The notes below the pieces were generated by a model. The model was not told the DNA's origin, searched no databases, and saw only the letters and a program-made list of their open reading frames with translations. Shown piece by piece: positions 26,157 to 33,570 of a stretch of 64,000 nucleotides of DNA (position 1 is its first letter; each line of letters begins with the position of its first letter). The stretch lies in NCBI GenBank assembly GCA_027622275.1, contig JAQBZB010000001.1, forward strand, positions 1 through 64,000, read 5' to 3'. The position numbers and the translations under genes are program-made. Origin of the DNA: Planctomycetota bacterium. Lineage in GTDB: Bacteria > Planctomycetota > Planctomycetia > Pirellulales > Pirellulaceae.

Positions 26157-27431
26157 TCAATCGCGAGGCAGAACCGACTCGCCGCGAAGAAGGTCTTCGT
26201 AAGTCTGCCGAGCGCGGACCAAGTGAGCTTCCTGATCTTGGATCAGCACTTCGGCGGCCAGCGGCTTGGAGTTGTAATTCGAACCCATGACGAAGCCATA
26301 AGCGCCGGCACATTCGATCACCAGATAGTCGCCGACGCCGGCGACCGGCAGCGTCCGTTTGGCGACGAAGCCGCCTGCCTCTTGGGTGAAGATGTCGCCC
26401 GATTCGCACAGCGGCCCGCCGACGACAACATCATGCGTGCCGCGTTGATGGTCGCCGGTCACCGGAGCGATGGAGATCGGATGGTACGAGCCGTACATGA
26501 TCGGCCGCGCGAGGTTGTTGAACCCAGCATCGACGACATAGAAAGTGTTGCCACCCATCTGTTTGACGGCGCGGATCTCGGCGATCAGATAGCCGCACTC
26601 GGCAGAGAGGTATCGCCCTGGTTCGATTTCGAGCGAGATCTTGTGCCCGAAGCTCGCTTCGAGTCGCTTGCGAGTCGCATCCCACAGACCAAAATACTGC
26701 TCGATGTCGATGAATGAATCCTCTTGCTTGTAGGCAATCGGCAGACCACCGCCGGCACTGATGTTCGTGACGGTTCGACCAACGCTTAAAGCAAGCTTCT
26801 CCATCGCGCCGCAGACTTGTGCGAGATGTTCGAGATCGGTTCCCGAGCCGATGTGCATGTGCAAGCCAGTGACACCGATGCCGTACTGATCGGCGCGGCG
26901 GAGACAATCGTCGATCTGTTCGTGCCAGATGCCGTGCTTCGATTGCTCGCCGCCGGTGTTTGTCTTCCGACTGTGGCCGTGCCCGAAACCGGGATTCACT
27001 CGCAGCGTGATGTTCCGCCCCGGAGCAACTTCGCCCAGTTGGTTGATCATGTCCGGCGAGCCGCAATTCACGTGAATGTCGTGCTCGACAACCAGCGCGA
27101 GTGCGTCGTGATCGAAGATGTCCGCCGTGAAAACGATCGCCGGCGGTTCGCCACCGGGCTTGTAGCCAGCGGCCAGGGCGCGGTGGATCTCGCCGGCACT
27201 TACCGCATCGACGAGACCTCCGTGTCGTCGCACCAAATCAACGATCGCGATGTTGGAGTTGGCCTTTTGAGCATAGCGAATCGCATCAAAGGCACTTAGA
27301 TCGTTTAATCGCTCAATAATCTTGGCTGCATCGTAGACATACGTCGGCGTACCGAATTGCTTGGCCAGCTCGCTGACCGAAAGGCCGCCAATCTCCGTTC
27401 GTATCGTCGAGAAGTCACCAACTACAGGCAT
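26157..27431 (-). CDS. lysA: Diaminopimelate decarboxylase
   Basis: This PLP enzyme performs the last step of lysine synthesis, meso-diaminopimelate to lysine plus CO2. The 424-residue product has the PLP Lys56 in RYAQKANSN, the HIGSG motif, the phosphate-binding GGGLP, EIEPGRYL and the active-site Cys342 in GPLCESGD. GAYGFVMGSNYNSKPLAAEVL is also typical. The length is normal. The gene is apparently transcribed alone, with 248 bp to the upstream gene holding a terminator-like hairpin and a palindrome. Confidence 0.95.
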   Translation of the reverse strand: MPVVGDFSTIRTEIGGLSVSELAKQFGTPTYVYDAAKIIERLNDLSAFDAIRYAQKANSNIAIVDLVRRHGGLVDAVSAGEIHRALAAGYKPGGEPPAIVFTADIFDHDALALVVEHDIHVNCGSPDMINQLGEVAPGRNITLRVNPGFGHGHSRKTNTGGEQSKHGIWHEQIDDCLRRADQYGIGVTGLHMHIGSGTDLEHLAQVCGAMEKLALSVGRTVTNISAGGGLPIAYKQEDSFIDIEQYFGLWDATRKRLEASFGHKISLEIEPGRYLSAECGYLIAEIRAVKQMGGNTFYVVDAGFNNLARPIMYGSYHPISIAPVTGDHQRGTHDVVVGGPLCESGDIFTQEAGGFVAKRTLPVAGVGDYLVIECAGAYGFVMGSNYNSKPLAAEVLIQDQEAHLVRARQTYEDLLRGESVLPRD

Positions 27432-27546
27432 CGTGGTTTTAACCTCTCATACAGCCCTGACTGGATTCAATGATGAACCAGCACGGTAGTCAATCACGAC
27501 AGCCAAGAGAAGTCCCCTCGCCGACGTCGATCTGCCGATTGACGAC

Positions 27547-27583
27547 AAAACTTCCGAAGTCTTCGGAGACTTCGGAAGTTTTT
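27547..27583. terminator. Probable rho-independent bidirectional terminator
   Basis: The hairpin AAACTTCCGAAGTCT / AGACTTCGGAAGTTT with the tetraloop TTCG or TCGG is followed by T residues on the plus strand and preceded by A residues. It lies downstream of the secreted-protein gene (stop at 27680) and upstream of lysA, so it would end minus-strand transcription. Confidence 0.8.
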
Positions 27584-27613
27584 ATACCGCGAGTGGACGG
27601 CGTTGACGCTTTT

Positions 27614-27672
27614 GTACGATGGCCTTCCAAGGCCGTCGTGAGGCAATCGACGGCCTTGGAAGGCCATCGTAC
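27614..27672. repeat. Palindromic element GTACGATGGCCTTCC
   Basis: A perfect 25-bp inverted repeat (27614-27638 with 27648-27672) with a 9-base loop, ending 7 bp from the stop codon of the gene at 27680-29347. It lies just ahead of the probable terminator hairpin. Confidence 0.9.
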
Positions 27673-27679
27673 GGGTTTC

Positions 27680-29347
27680 CTAAAAAGGCTCGCGGTCTTG
27701 GGCGGCCTTCAGCTTCGTCGCTTGTCCGATCAATTGCAGCACGCCTTCTTCCACCTCGATTCGGTAGGCGACACCACGCGGAATCGCCTTCGACGAGATC
27801 GCGATATGATCTTTGCCCTTGCTCTTCTTGAGGGCTTCCGCGAGTCCACGCACCATTGGATCATCACCGACCGACGCGGCAAACTCCAGGATGGGAGTCA
27901 ACGCAACATTGAGGGTCATCGGCGAGGTCTTGCCATTAGCCGCGGCGGAACCGTCGATCACTTGCTTCAGCAGTTCCATGGATTCATTGCCGAAAGCCAA
28001 GTACACGCTCGTCGCACCCGTGCCGACGACCGTGACCATCTTCTCGCCAAGGATCTTCCGAGCCTCTTCCTCGCGAGCGGGAACTGGCACGATGATCGTG
28101 TGCAGCGCAACGCCGCCGTGAGTTGCGACATCGAACTTCACTTCGACGCCGGGATTCTCCTTCGACTGTTTTGCCAACTCGATCAGCCGCTTCAAGTCCT
28201 TCTCCACGGCCTTGCCGTCGGCGATGAAACCGCCGGCGACAAAGTTGATGCTTTGCGGACCAAGCACCAAAGCGGCACCGCCGTTCAGCTTGCCAGCCTC
28301 GATCGTCTTCTGTAGCACGTCCATCAGCGAACCAACGATCTCCTTGGCCGTGTCGCGAGCCTCGTCGCTCTTCAGTTCGTCGTCCTTGTCGATCGCTTCC
28401 AGCGCCTGTTCGCGAACCGCCTTCAAACCCAGAACGGTCTGCTCGATGTCCTCTTCAAATACAGGGGCCGTGAAGTGGAAGGTGGCGGCGGCATCGGGAA
28501 TCAAGAAGCCCGCGAACTCGGACTTCATCGTGACTGCGGAATCGATCTGGTCGGCGAGTGCCGTGCCCGCGATCGCGGTGGCACTGAAGTCGAGATATGT
28601 CTTTCCGTCTTTGCTGGCCGTTCCCCAACCGACCGTCAGCTGATCGGTTTCGTCGGCATACCGAACGATCTTGTCGATCGCGCGACCGCCAAACTCTTTC
28701 TGGGCGCGGCGTTTGTCGTCGTCCGTTTCGTTCGCGACGGTTCGTTCAAAGCCCTCTTTGATCTCCGACAGAAACATATCGCGTAGCTCGGCCGGCACGC
28801 TCTGCACGTTGGCTCGAATCGCGACGTCGTAAGTCTCGTACAATCCTTCCAGCAGTTGCTTGGGATCGGCGGGAACATTGTCGAGATTCGCCCGCTGATC
28901 ACTTGCGAACAGCCAGCCGTCCTTTTCCTTCAGGAAGATTTCACGTTGTAACGCCAGCTTCTTGACACCGTCACCGGCATCTTGAAGCTCGCCGACCATC
29001 TCCTCGATCTTCGTCATCACGGCGTCGAAATCGGAGACCGGCAGAAAGACGACGCCGCTCGGCTGAGGCGCGAACGTCAGATACGCGCCGGCGGGCTGCT
29101 TGGTGTCCAGCCCTTCAATGTATTGACCCGACATGATCGTGACGATCGCACCGACTTCCGGCGAGCCAGCCACGCGCGTCAGGTAACCAATGTTCCCCAT
29201 CAACTGCTCGACGCTCCCCAGCGAAACCACAACCGCTGGCTTTTGGGCTTCTTGAGCCCAAGCGAAGCTTGGCCCAGCGACCATTGACACGGTAACGAGC
29301 AAAAGCCCGAGCATGCACTTCAACGAGTGCGAAACGAAGTTCTTCAC
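27680..29347 (-). CDS. Secreted protein of unknown function
   Basis: A 555-residue protein with a clear signal peptide (CMLGLLLVTVSMVAGPSFAWA, cleavage near 31). The mature part begins VVVSLGSVEQLMGNIGYLTRVAG and alternates strands and helices. It includes repeated 'GGAALVLGPQSINFVAGGFIADGKAVEKDLKRL' and 'HTIIVPVP' segments that suggest two related halves. There are no cysteines in the mature part, no transmembrane helix and no enzyme signature. Similar secreted proteins occur in several planctomycetes by my recollection of the family style, but I cannot name a domain. It is monocistronic. Confidence 0.85.
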   Translation of the reverse strand: MKNFVSHSLKCMLGLLLVTVSMVAGPSFAWAQEAQKPAVVVSLGSVEQLMGNIGYLTRVAGSPEVGAIVTIMSGQYIEGLDTKQPAGAYLTFAPQPSGVVFLPVSDFDAVMTKIEEMVGELQDAGDGVKKLALQREIFLKEKDGWLFASDQRANLDNVPADPKQLLEGLYETYDVAIRANVQSVPAELRDMFLSEIKEGFERTVANETDDDKRRAQKEFGGRAIDKIVRYADETDQLTVGWGTASKDGKTYLDFSATAIAGTALADQIDSAVTMKSEFAGFLIPDAAATFHFTAPVFEEDIEQTVLGLKAVREQALEAIDKDDELKSDEARDTAKEIVGSLMDVLQKTIEAGKLNGGAALVLGPQSINFVAGGFIADGKAVEKDLKRLIELAKQSKENPGVEVKFDVATHGGVALHTIIVPVPAREEEARKILGEKMVTVVGTGATSVYLAFGNESMELLKQVIDGSAAANGKTSPMTLNVALTPILEFAASVGDDPMVRGLAEALKKSKGKDHIAISSKAIPRGVAYRIEVEEGVLQLIGQATKLKAAQDREPF

Positions 29348-29675
29348 GATGGGTGGCTCCTGTCAGCAATGTGGATGTTTTTCAGACGTGTGCAGCTTCG
29401 GTTGGGGACGCTACACATTCAACTCGATATTCCGACGAACTGAGTCGTTGGGCCGGTTCGGTGTTGCGGGGGGTTATACCTGTCGGACAAGCGTCAGAGT
29501 TTCGCGGTACCGTGAAATCGCTTCAGACGCAGGCAAGACGACAAGTCTAACACTTGGCAAAGGTGGACGCAGCGCCTGATATTGTCAGAACATCGGCGCG
29601 CAAAGAAAGTGCAAAGCGGCAGCATCAATGAATCGAGAAACTCGACGCGAAAGGCGGGAAGCGAAGAGCGAGTCG
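29348..29675. other. Intergenic region without a gene
   Basis: 328 bp between the 5' end of the secreted-protein gene and the 3' end of infA, both on the minus strand. I see no coding frame, no strong palindrome and no promoter I can defend. It must contain the promoter of the secreted-protein gene and probably the terminator of infA. Confidence 0.55.
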
Positions 29676-29894
29676 TTACCGTTCGCGGTAGACGATTCGT
29701 CCCTTCGCCAGATCATAAGGCGAGAGTTCGACCCGGACCTTGTCGCCCGGAACAATACGGATGAAATTCTTGCGCATCTTGCCAGCGACATGCGCCATGA
29801 CCAATGTTCCCGTGTCCAATTGAACGCGAAATTGCGTATTGGCCAGGGCTTGAGTCACCGTACCTTCAACTTCTAACGCTTCTTCTTTTCCCAT
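29676..29894 (-). CDS. infA: Translation initiation factor IF-1
   Basis: A 72-residue S1/OB-fold protein that binds the ribosomal A site during initiation. [68 protein letters not shown] covers the entire family length. The frame is open to a TTG at 30002, but the family start is the ATG at 29894, preceded by GGAG six bases upstream. It follows the FucU-like gene by about 115 bp on the same strand. The context with sugar genes is probably incidental. Confidence 0.97.
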   Translation of the reverse strand: MGKEEALEVEGTVTQALANTQFRVQLDTGTLVMAHVAGKMRKNFIRIVPGDKVRVELSPYDLAKGRIVYRER

Positions 29895-30009
29895 GCACAT
29901 CTCCAAACGGGACGCGGATACCAAATTACAGACCCCGTATACTAGGGGCCGGACTCCACTTACGTCAATAGCGGCGCGCGGCAGGTAGTGGCAATGATCC
30001 AAATGATGA

Positions 30010-30456
30010 CTAATCCATGCGAACGCCGATCGTCAGCAAGACGTTGGCGAAACGTTGTTGATCGGCCGTTTGAATCGTCAGGATATGGTCGGGAGTCGCC
30101 ACGGCGTCGTAGAAGGCCCACTTTTCGATCGGCTCCAGCTCTAAACCAAGGCTGGCTGCCTTCATCGTTTCGCGGTAATCAGCCCAGACCGGCGGATCTT
30201 CGGTCAAGGCATACTGACCCGTCGTTTCGTACATCATCGTGTTGATAGCTTCGACGGGCAGCGCGGAGAGAACCGCCTGCAAGACTTGGTTGCAAGTCAG
30301 CACGCCCGGCATGAGGTTCAGATGCACGAGCTTGGCGTTGGGGCCGATCTTCGAAGACGCCGGGTAGTTGCCGTCGGCGATCAAGACCTTGCCATGATGG
30401 CCGGCCGCACCGAGGACGGCGTTGATTTCCGGGTGAATTAGTTGGTGTTTGAGCAC
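30010..30456 (-). CDS. RbsD/FucU-family sugar mutarotase
   Basis: The 148-residue product matches the RbsD/FucU fold, which interconverts alpha and beta anomers (or pyranose and furanose forms) of a sugar before catabolism. [32 protein letters not shown] contains the conserved GHG and the ADGNYP catalytic region. [13 protein letters not shown] and the C-terminal [18 protein letters not shown] complete the family pattern. It is the last gene of an operon with the UxaE-like epimerase (28 bp upstream) and a TIM-barrel isomerase. I infer that the anomer used is the substrate of that pathway. The closer resemblance is to FucU. Confidence 0.92.
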   Translation of the reverse strand: MLKHQLIHPEINAVLGAAGHHGKVLIADGNYPASSKIGPNAKLVHLNLMPGVLTCNQVLQAVLSALPVEAINTMMYETTGQYALTEDPPVWADYRETMKAASLGLELEPIEKWAFYDAVATPDHILTIQTADQQRFANVLLTIGVRMD

Positions 30457-30484
30457 GTCTGGTGTCCTTTACGCGGTGACTTAA

Positions 30485-31768
30485 CTACATGCCTTCGGCC
30501 AAGGCTTCCAAATGGCGGCTGAAGTGATCGGCCAGAACTTCGGTATACGTCTCGGGGTGAGCTTCGAGCACCGCTCGAACCGCGGGTCCGAACTCCGCGT
30601 GTGTCAGCGTCGAACCGAACGTGCAATGCAAGATCTGGCGTCCCGGCTCGGTAAAACCTTTGCCTCTGGGGACATCAGCCCAGCGCTCCAGGTAGACCCG
30701 CTCCAACCCAGCCGCAGCTGCGATGTCGCTGGCCGGCGCAACGGCATCGTTCGTGGCCGACACATGATAAGTCGCCTTGTCCGTGTCATAGCGTGAACGA
30801 CCGAAATCGATCAGTCTCCGGAACAGCGGTTCGTCGTGCCGCGCGACGACTCGCAACGCTTCGAGGTAACTTGTACCCGCGGTCTTCACATGAAAACGAC
30901 CTTTCGTCGCGCGAGCCAATGCTGGATACATCGAGACTTTGTCGGACCCCGAATGCAAGCTCAGCTTGTAGGGACCAAGCATTTCGGCGATGGCGGCGTG
31001 TTCGTTCAACGAAGCCTCCAGCGCGGCGACGTCGCCTTTGTAGTCGACTCCCTTTTCAAGTTCGCCGATGAAGCGCGGTGCCAGGCTGACCAGCTTCATC
31101 CCACGGCTAACACATTGATCGGCGATGATATAGTGTTCCGCGAGAGTTGTCGGCTGGTCGGTTTCGTCAACGCTCAGCTCGATTTCATAGTCGCGGCCGG
31201 CCGACTCCTGAACGCGCTTGATATAGTCGGCCAAAGCCATCGCGTGATTGATCGCGGCACCATATTTCACCGCGCACCGCATGCACGCCTGTTCATCGAG
31301 CGAAATGTTGGTGCCCGTCGCCAGCGAGACTGTCTTGCCAAGGTACTTGTCGAACCATTCAATCGTGTCTCGAATGCCCGCAAACTTATTCCGCAGAGTC
31401 GCTTCGTCGTAGCTGTCGGAATGCTCATCCACATGGCCGGAAGGATCAATCGTGAAGAACGTGAAGCCGGCGATGGCGGTGCGATCAACATCTTCGTTCT
31501 TCTTCAAGTGATCGGCGTCAGCACCGGTGCGCCCGGTCCAGCCAGCTCGCTTCATCCCATCGATCGCATCACGCATAACGCCTTGCGGCGAACGGCTTGT
31601 GCGAGCCATCTCGCGGATCGATTGCTGTGGAAAGATCGGCTCGATGCCGGCCCCCGACCGCTTCATGGCTTCCACATGGCCAGGGGTTGCCAGGCCAATG
31701 CGGTCGCCGAATCCGAAGCTGGGCGCGAGACCAAGCGTCACGCAAGCTGTTTTATTTGCATCACTCAT
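30485..31768 (-). CDS. uxaE: UxaE-like tagaturonate epimerase
   Basis: The 427-residue product resembles the UxaE family, which epimerises D-tagaturonate and D-fructuronate in hexuronate catabolism. Characteristic stretches are LGLAPSFGFGDRIGLATPGH near the N-terminus, FTFFTIDPSGHVDEHSD, SVDETDQPTTLAEHY, LHSGSDKVSMYP (sugar binding) and HVKTAGTSYLEALRVVA. The assignment as tagaturonate epimerase is by family; the actual hexose acid could differ. It lies 15 bp after the upstream epimerase gene and 28 bp ahead of the FucU-like gene, so the three are an operon. Confidence 0.85.
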   Translation of the reverse strand: MSDANKTACVTLGLAPSFGFGDRIGLATPGHVEAMKRSGAGIEPIFPQQSIREMARTSRSPQGVMRDAIDGMKRAGWTGRTGADADHLKKNEDVDRTAIAGFTFFTIDPSGHVDEHSDSYDEATLRNKFAGIRDTIEWFDKYLGKTVSLATGTNISLDEQACMRCAVKYGAAINHAMALADYIKRVQESAGRDYEIELSVDETDQPTTLAEHYIIADQCVSRGMKLVSLAPRFIGELEKGVDYKGDVAALEASLNEHAAIAEMLGPYKLSLHSGSDKVSMYPALARATKGRFHVKTAGTSYLEALRVVARHDEPLFRRLIDFGRSRYDTDKATYHVSATNDAVAPASDIAAAAGLERVYLERWADVPRGKGFTEPGRQILHCTFGSTLTHAEFGPAVRAVLEAHPETYTEVLADHFSRHLEALAEGM

Positions 31769-31783
31769 GAAAACGACCTTCTG

Positions 31784-32599
31784 TTACTTGATGTATTTGT
31801 TGTAGGCTTCGATGGTTTGCTTGGCGGCGGCATCGGGATCTGGATAGGCGAAGGCTTCCGCCGACGCATAGCCCTCGTAGCCAATTTCCTTCAAGGCCGC
31901 CGCGATCGGGCCGTAATCCATGTGGCCGAGACCAGCCGGCCGACGATTCGAGTCGACAAAGTGAACGTGGCCGATGTAGCCTTTGCCGGCGCGAATGCCG
32001 TCGGCGATATTCGGCTCTTCGATGTTCATGTGGAACAAGTCGGCGAGCAGCTTGACGTTGGTTGTCGATAGTGATTTGAGGAATGCCACGCCATCGGCAA
32101 CCGTGCAGATCAGATTCGTTTCGTAGCGGTTCAGCGGCTCGTAGATTAGCGGGACGTTATACTTGGCCGCGTACTCGCCTAGTTCTTCGAGTGCCTTGCC
32201 AAGCAGCGCGAGCGCATCGTCACGGCTCTGGCCACCGCCCCATTTACCTTGCATGGAACCGATAATCGCCGGAGCGCCGAAGGGTCCGCCCATGTCGATA
32301 ATACTGCGGACAAAGTCAGCCGCCTTGGCGCGCTGTTCCGGAACGGGATCGATCAAGCTCAAGCCATGAATAACCATGCCGGCACCCGTGCCGACAGCAG
32401 CCAGCTGGAGGTTGTGCTTCGCCAGCAATCCCTTCAATTCGTCGGCATCCACGGCGGACGGTGAAGGCGCGAAGATCTCGATGGCGTCGAATCCAAGCGC
32501 TGCCGCCTTTCCAGCGGCGGCGCTCAAGTCGTCCCAGAAGACGAAAGGGCCGCCACGGGCTTGAGTCACGAGGCTGACGGTAACGGCGGATGGGATCAT
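31784..32599 (-). CDS. Sugar phosphate isomerase/epimerase (TIM barrel)
   Basis: A 271-residue xylose-isomerase-like TIM barrel. Probable metal ligands are Glu in IYEPLNRYETN, Asp in LLADLFHMNIEE, His in GHVHFVDSNRRPAGLGHMDY and Glu in ASAEAFAYP. The H-x-D...R motif after the His is characteristic of D-psicose/tagatose 3-epimerase-type enzymes. It is the first gene of the three-gene sugar operon. It probably works on a keto-sugar made or used by the UxaE-like enzyme. There is no signal peptide, so it is cytosolic. Confidence 0.9.
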   Translation of the reverse strand: MIPSAVTVSLVTQARGGPFVFWDDLSAAAGKAAALGFDAIEIFAPSPSAVDADELKGLLAKHNLQLAAVGTGAGMVIHGLSLIDPVPEQRAKAADFVRSIIDMGGPFGAPAIIGSMQGKWGGGQSRDDALALLGKALEELGEYAAKYNVPLIYEPLNRYETNLICTVADGVAFLKSLSTTNVKLLADLFHMNIEEPNIADGIRAGKGYIGHVHFVDSNRRPAGLGHMDYGPIAAALKEIGYEGYASAEAFAYPDPDAAAKQTIEAYNKYIK

Positions 32600-32643
32600 G
32601 GCGATCTCGGGGGAAAGTTAGGACCGATCGAGCTATGGCCGTC

Positions 32644-32698
32644 GTAGTGGTGGCTTCCAGCCGCCACCTATTCAGCGGCGGCGGGAAGCCACCGCCAC
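32644..32698. repeat. Palindromic element GTGGCTTCCAGCCGCC, copy 1
   Basis: An imperfect 22-bp inverted repeat (GTAGTGGTGGCTTCCAGCCG at 32644; GGCGGCGGGAAGCCACCGCC ending near 32698). It lies between the sugar operon and the end of the Bat operon. It belongs to the same family as 44337-44407. Confidence 0.85.
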
Positions 32699-32808
32699 GT
32701 CAATATCGGACACTTAATTCTCGAACGGTCCTTAGTTTCAGGTAGTTCCCCGTTTGACCGCACGCCTCCGGCTACGCGTTAAACAAGGAAGTTGTTTTCA
32801 CTCGGCCT

Positions 32809-33570
32809 TTAATATACCGTCACATCCTTGCTTGGCACCCAGCCGTCTTGCGATTGCCCGAGTCGCAGGTGTGTCCAGCCGTTGCGTTGGTCCAACACTT
32901 GAAATTCAGTTCCTTCGCCGAGCGGTTTGGTGAACGCCGGCTGATAGCTCTCGGAATCCCCTTTACGAGCAACCACTTCATCGACGATGACGACGCCGTG
33001 CTTCAGATAACTGAATTGATACCAGTCGTAGGCAGCGGAGAGCACCGCCGCCATCGACACGCAAAGTGCAATCAAGGCAATTCGCTTCAGAAGTTTTGGC
33101 CGCCTAAACAGGCCCACGACGCTCAAACAGAAGGTGGCCAAGGCACAAGCGAGACTGGCCTGAAACTTGCCGTGATAGCTGATCCACCCGCTCCAGAAGA
33201 GAACGTATTCGATGATCGGTTTCGAGAGAACTGCGTTATCGTCACCTAACGCGTAGCGCAGGTTCGCGTCGAGATAGGGATCGCGCGGCCGGTGACGCTT
33301 CGCTTGCCGGTAGCAGGCAATCGCCCGGCCTCGCTCGCCGGCTCGCATGAACGCATTGCCTTGATTGTAGAGCACCACTCCCGACACGATGCCGGCGTCG
33401 AGGAGTTCCTGATAAGTCGCGGCCGCTTGCAGGAACTGTGGCGGATCGTGTGCCCGTTCGAAGCGGTCTTGCGCGGCTTGAAACTTGGCGTACATCGCGG
33501 GATCGACCGACGAGCCACACCCGGAGACAGCAAACAATACCGCGGCGAACAATGTCGATCGAGCGACCAT
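32809..33570 (-). CDS. BatE-like TPR and SH3 lipoprotein
   Basis: A 253-residue membrane protein. The N-terminal lipobox (ALFAVSGC) suggests a lipid anchor. A TPR pair (SGVVLYNQGNAFMRAGERGRAIACYRQAKRHRPRDPYLDANLRYAL) is followed by two or three hydrophobic helices (about 120-185). A C-terminal SH3-like domain (GTEFQVLDQRNGWTHLRLGQSQDGWVPSKDVTVY) completes it. The TPR-helices-SH3 order is that of BatE in Bacteroides-type operons. Its ATG overlaps the stop of batD (TGATG), indicating translational coupling. Function: part of the Bat membrane complex linked to stress or oxygen tolerance; the mechanism is unknown. Confidence 0.87.
   Translation of the reverse strand: MVARSTLFAAVLFAVSGCGSSVDPAMYAKFQAAQDRFERAHDPPQFLQAAATYQELLDAGIVSGVVLYNQGNAFMRAGERGRAIACYRQAKRHRPRDPYLDANLRYALGDDNAVLSKPIIEYVLFWSGWISYHGKFQASLACALATFCLSVVGLFRRPKLLKRIALIALCVSMAAVLSAAYDWYQFSYLKHGVVIVDEVVARKGDSESYQPAFTKPLGEGTEFQVLDQRNGWTHLRLGQSQDGWVPSKDVTVY

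Noticed and set aside
29895-30002. N-terminal extension of IF-1 from a TTG start
   Set aside because: IF-1 is 70-75 residues in bacteria and a good ribosome-binding site precedes the ATG at 29894.
30836-32071. 411-codon plus-strand frame
   Set aside because: Antisense to the UxaE-like gene and part of the epimerase gene, both well supported.
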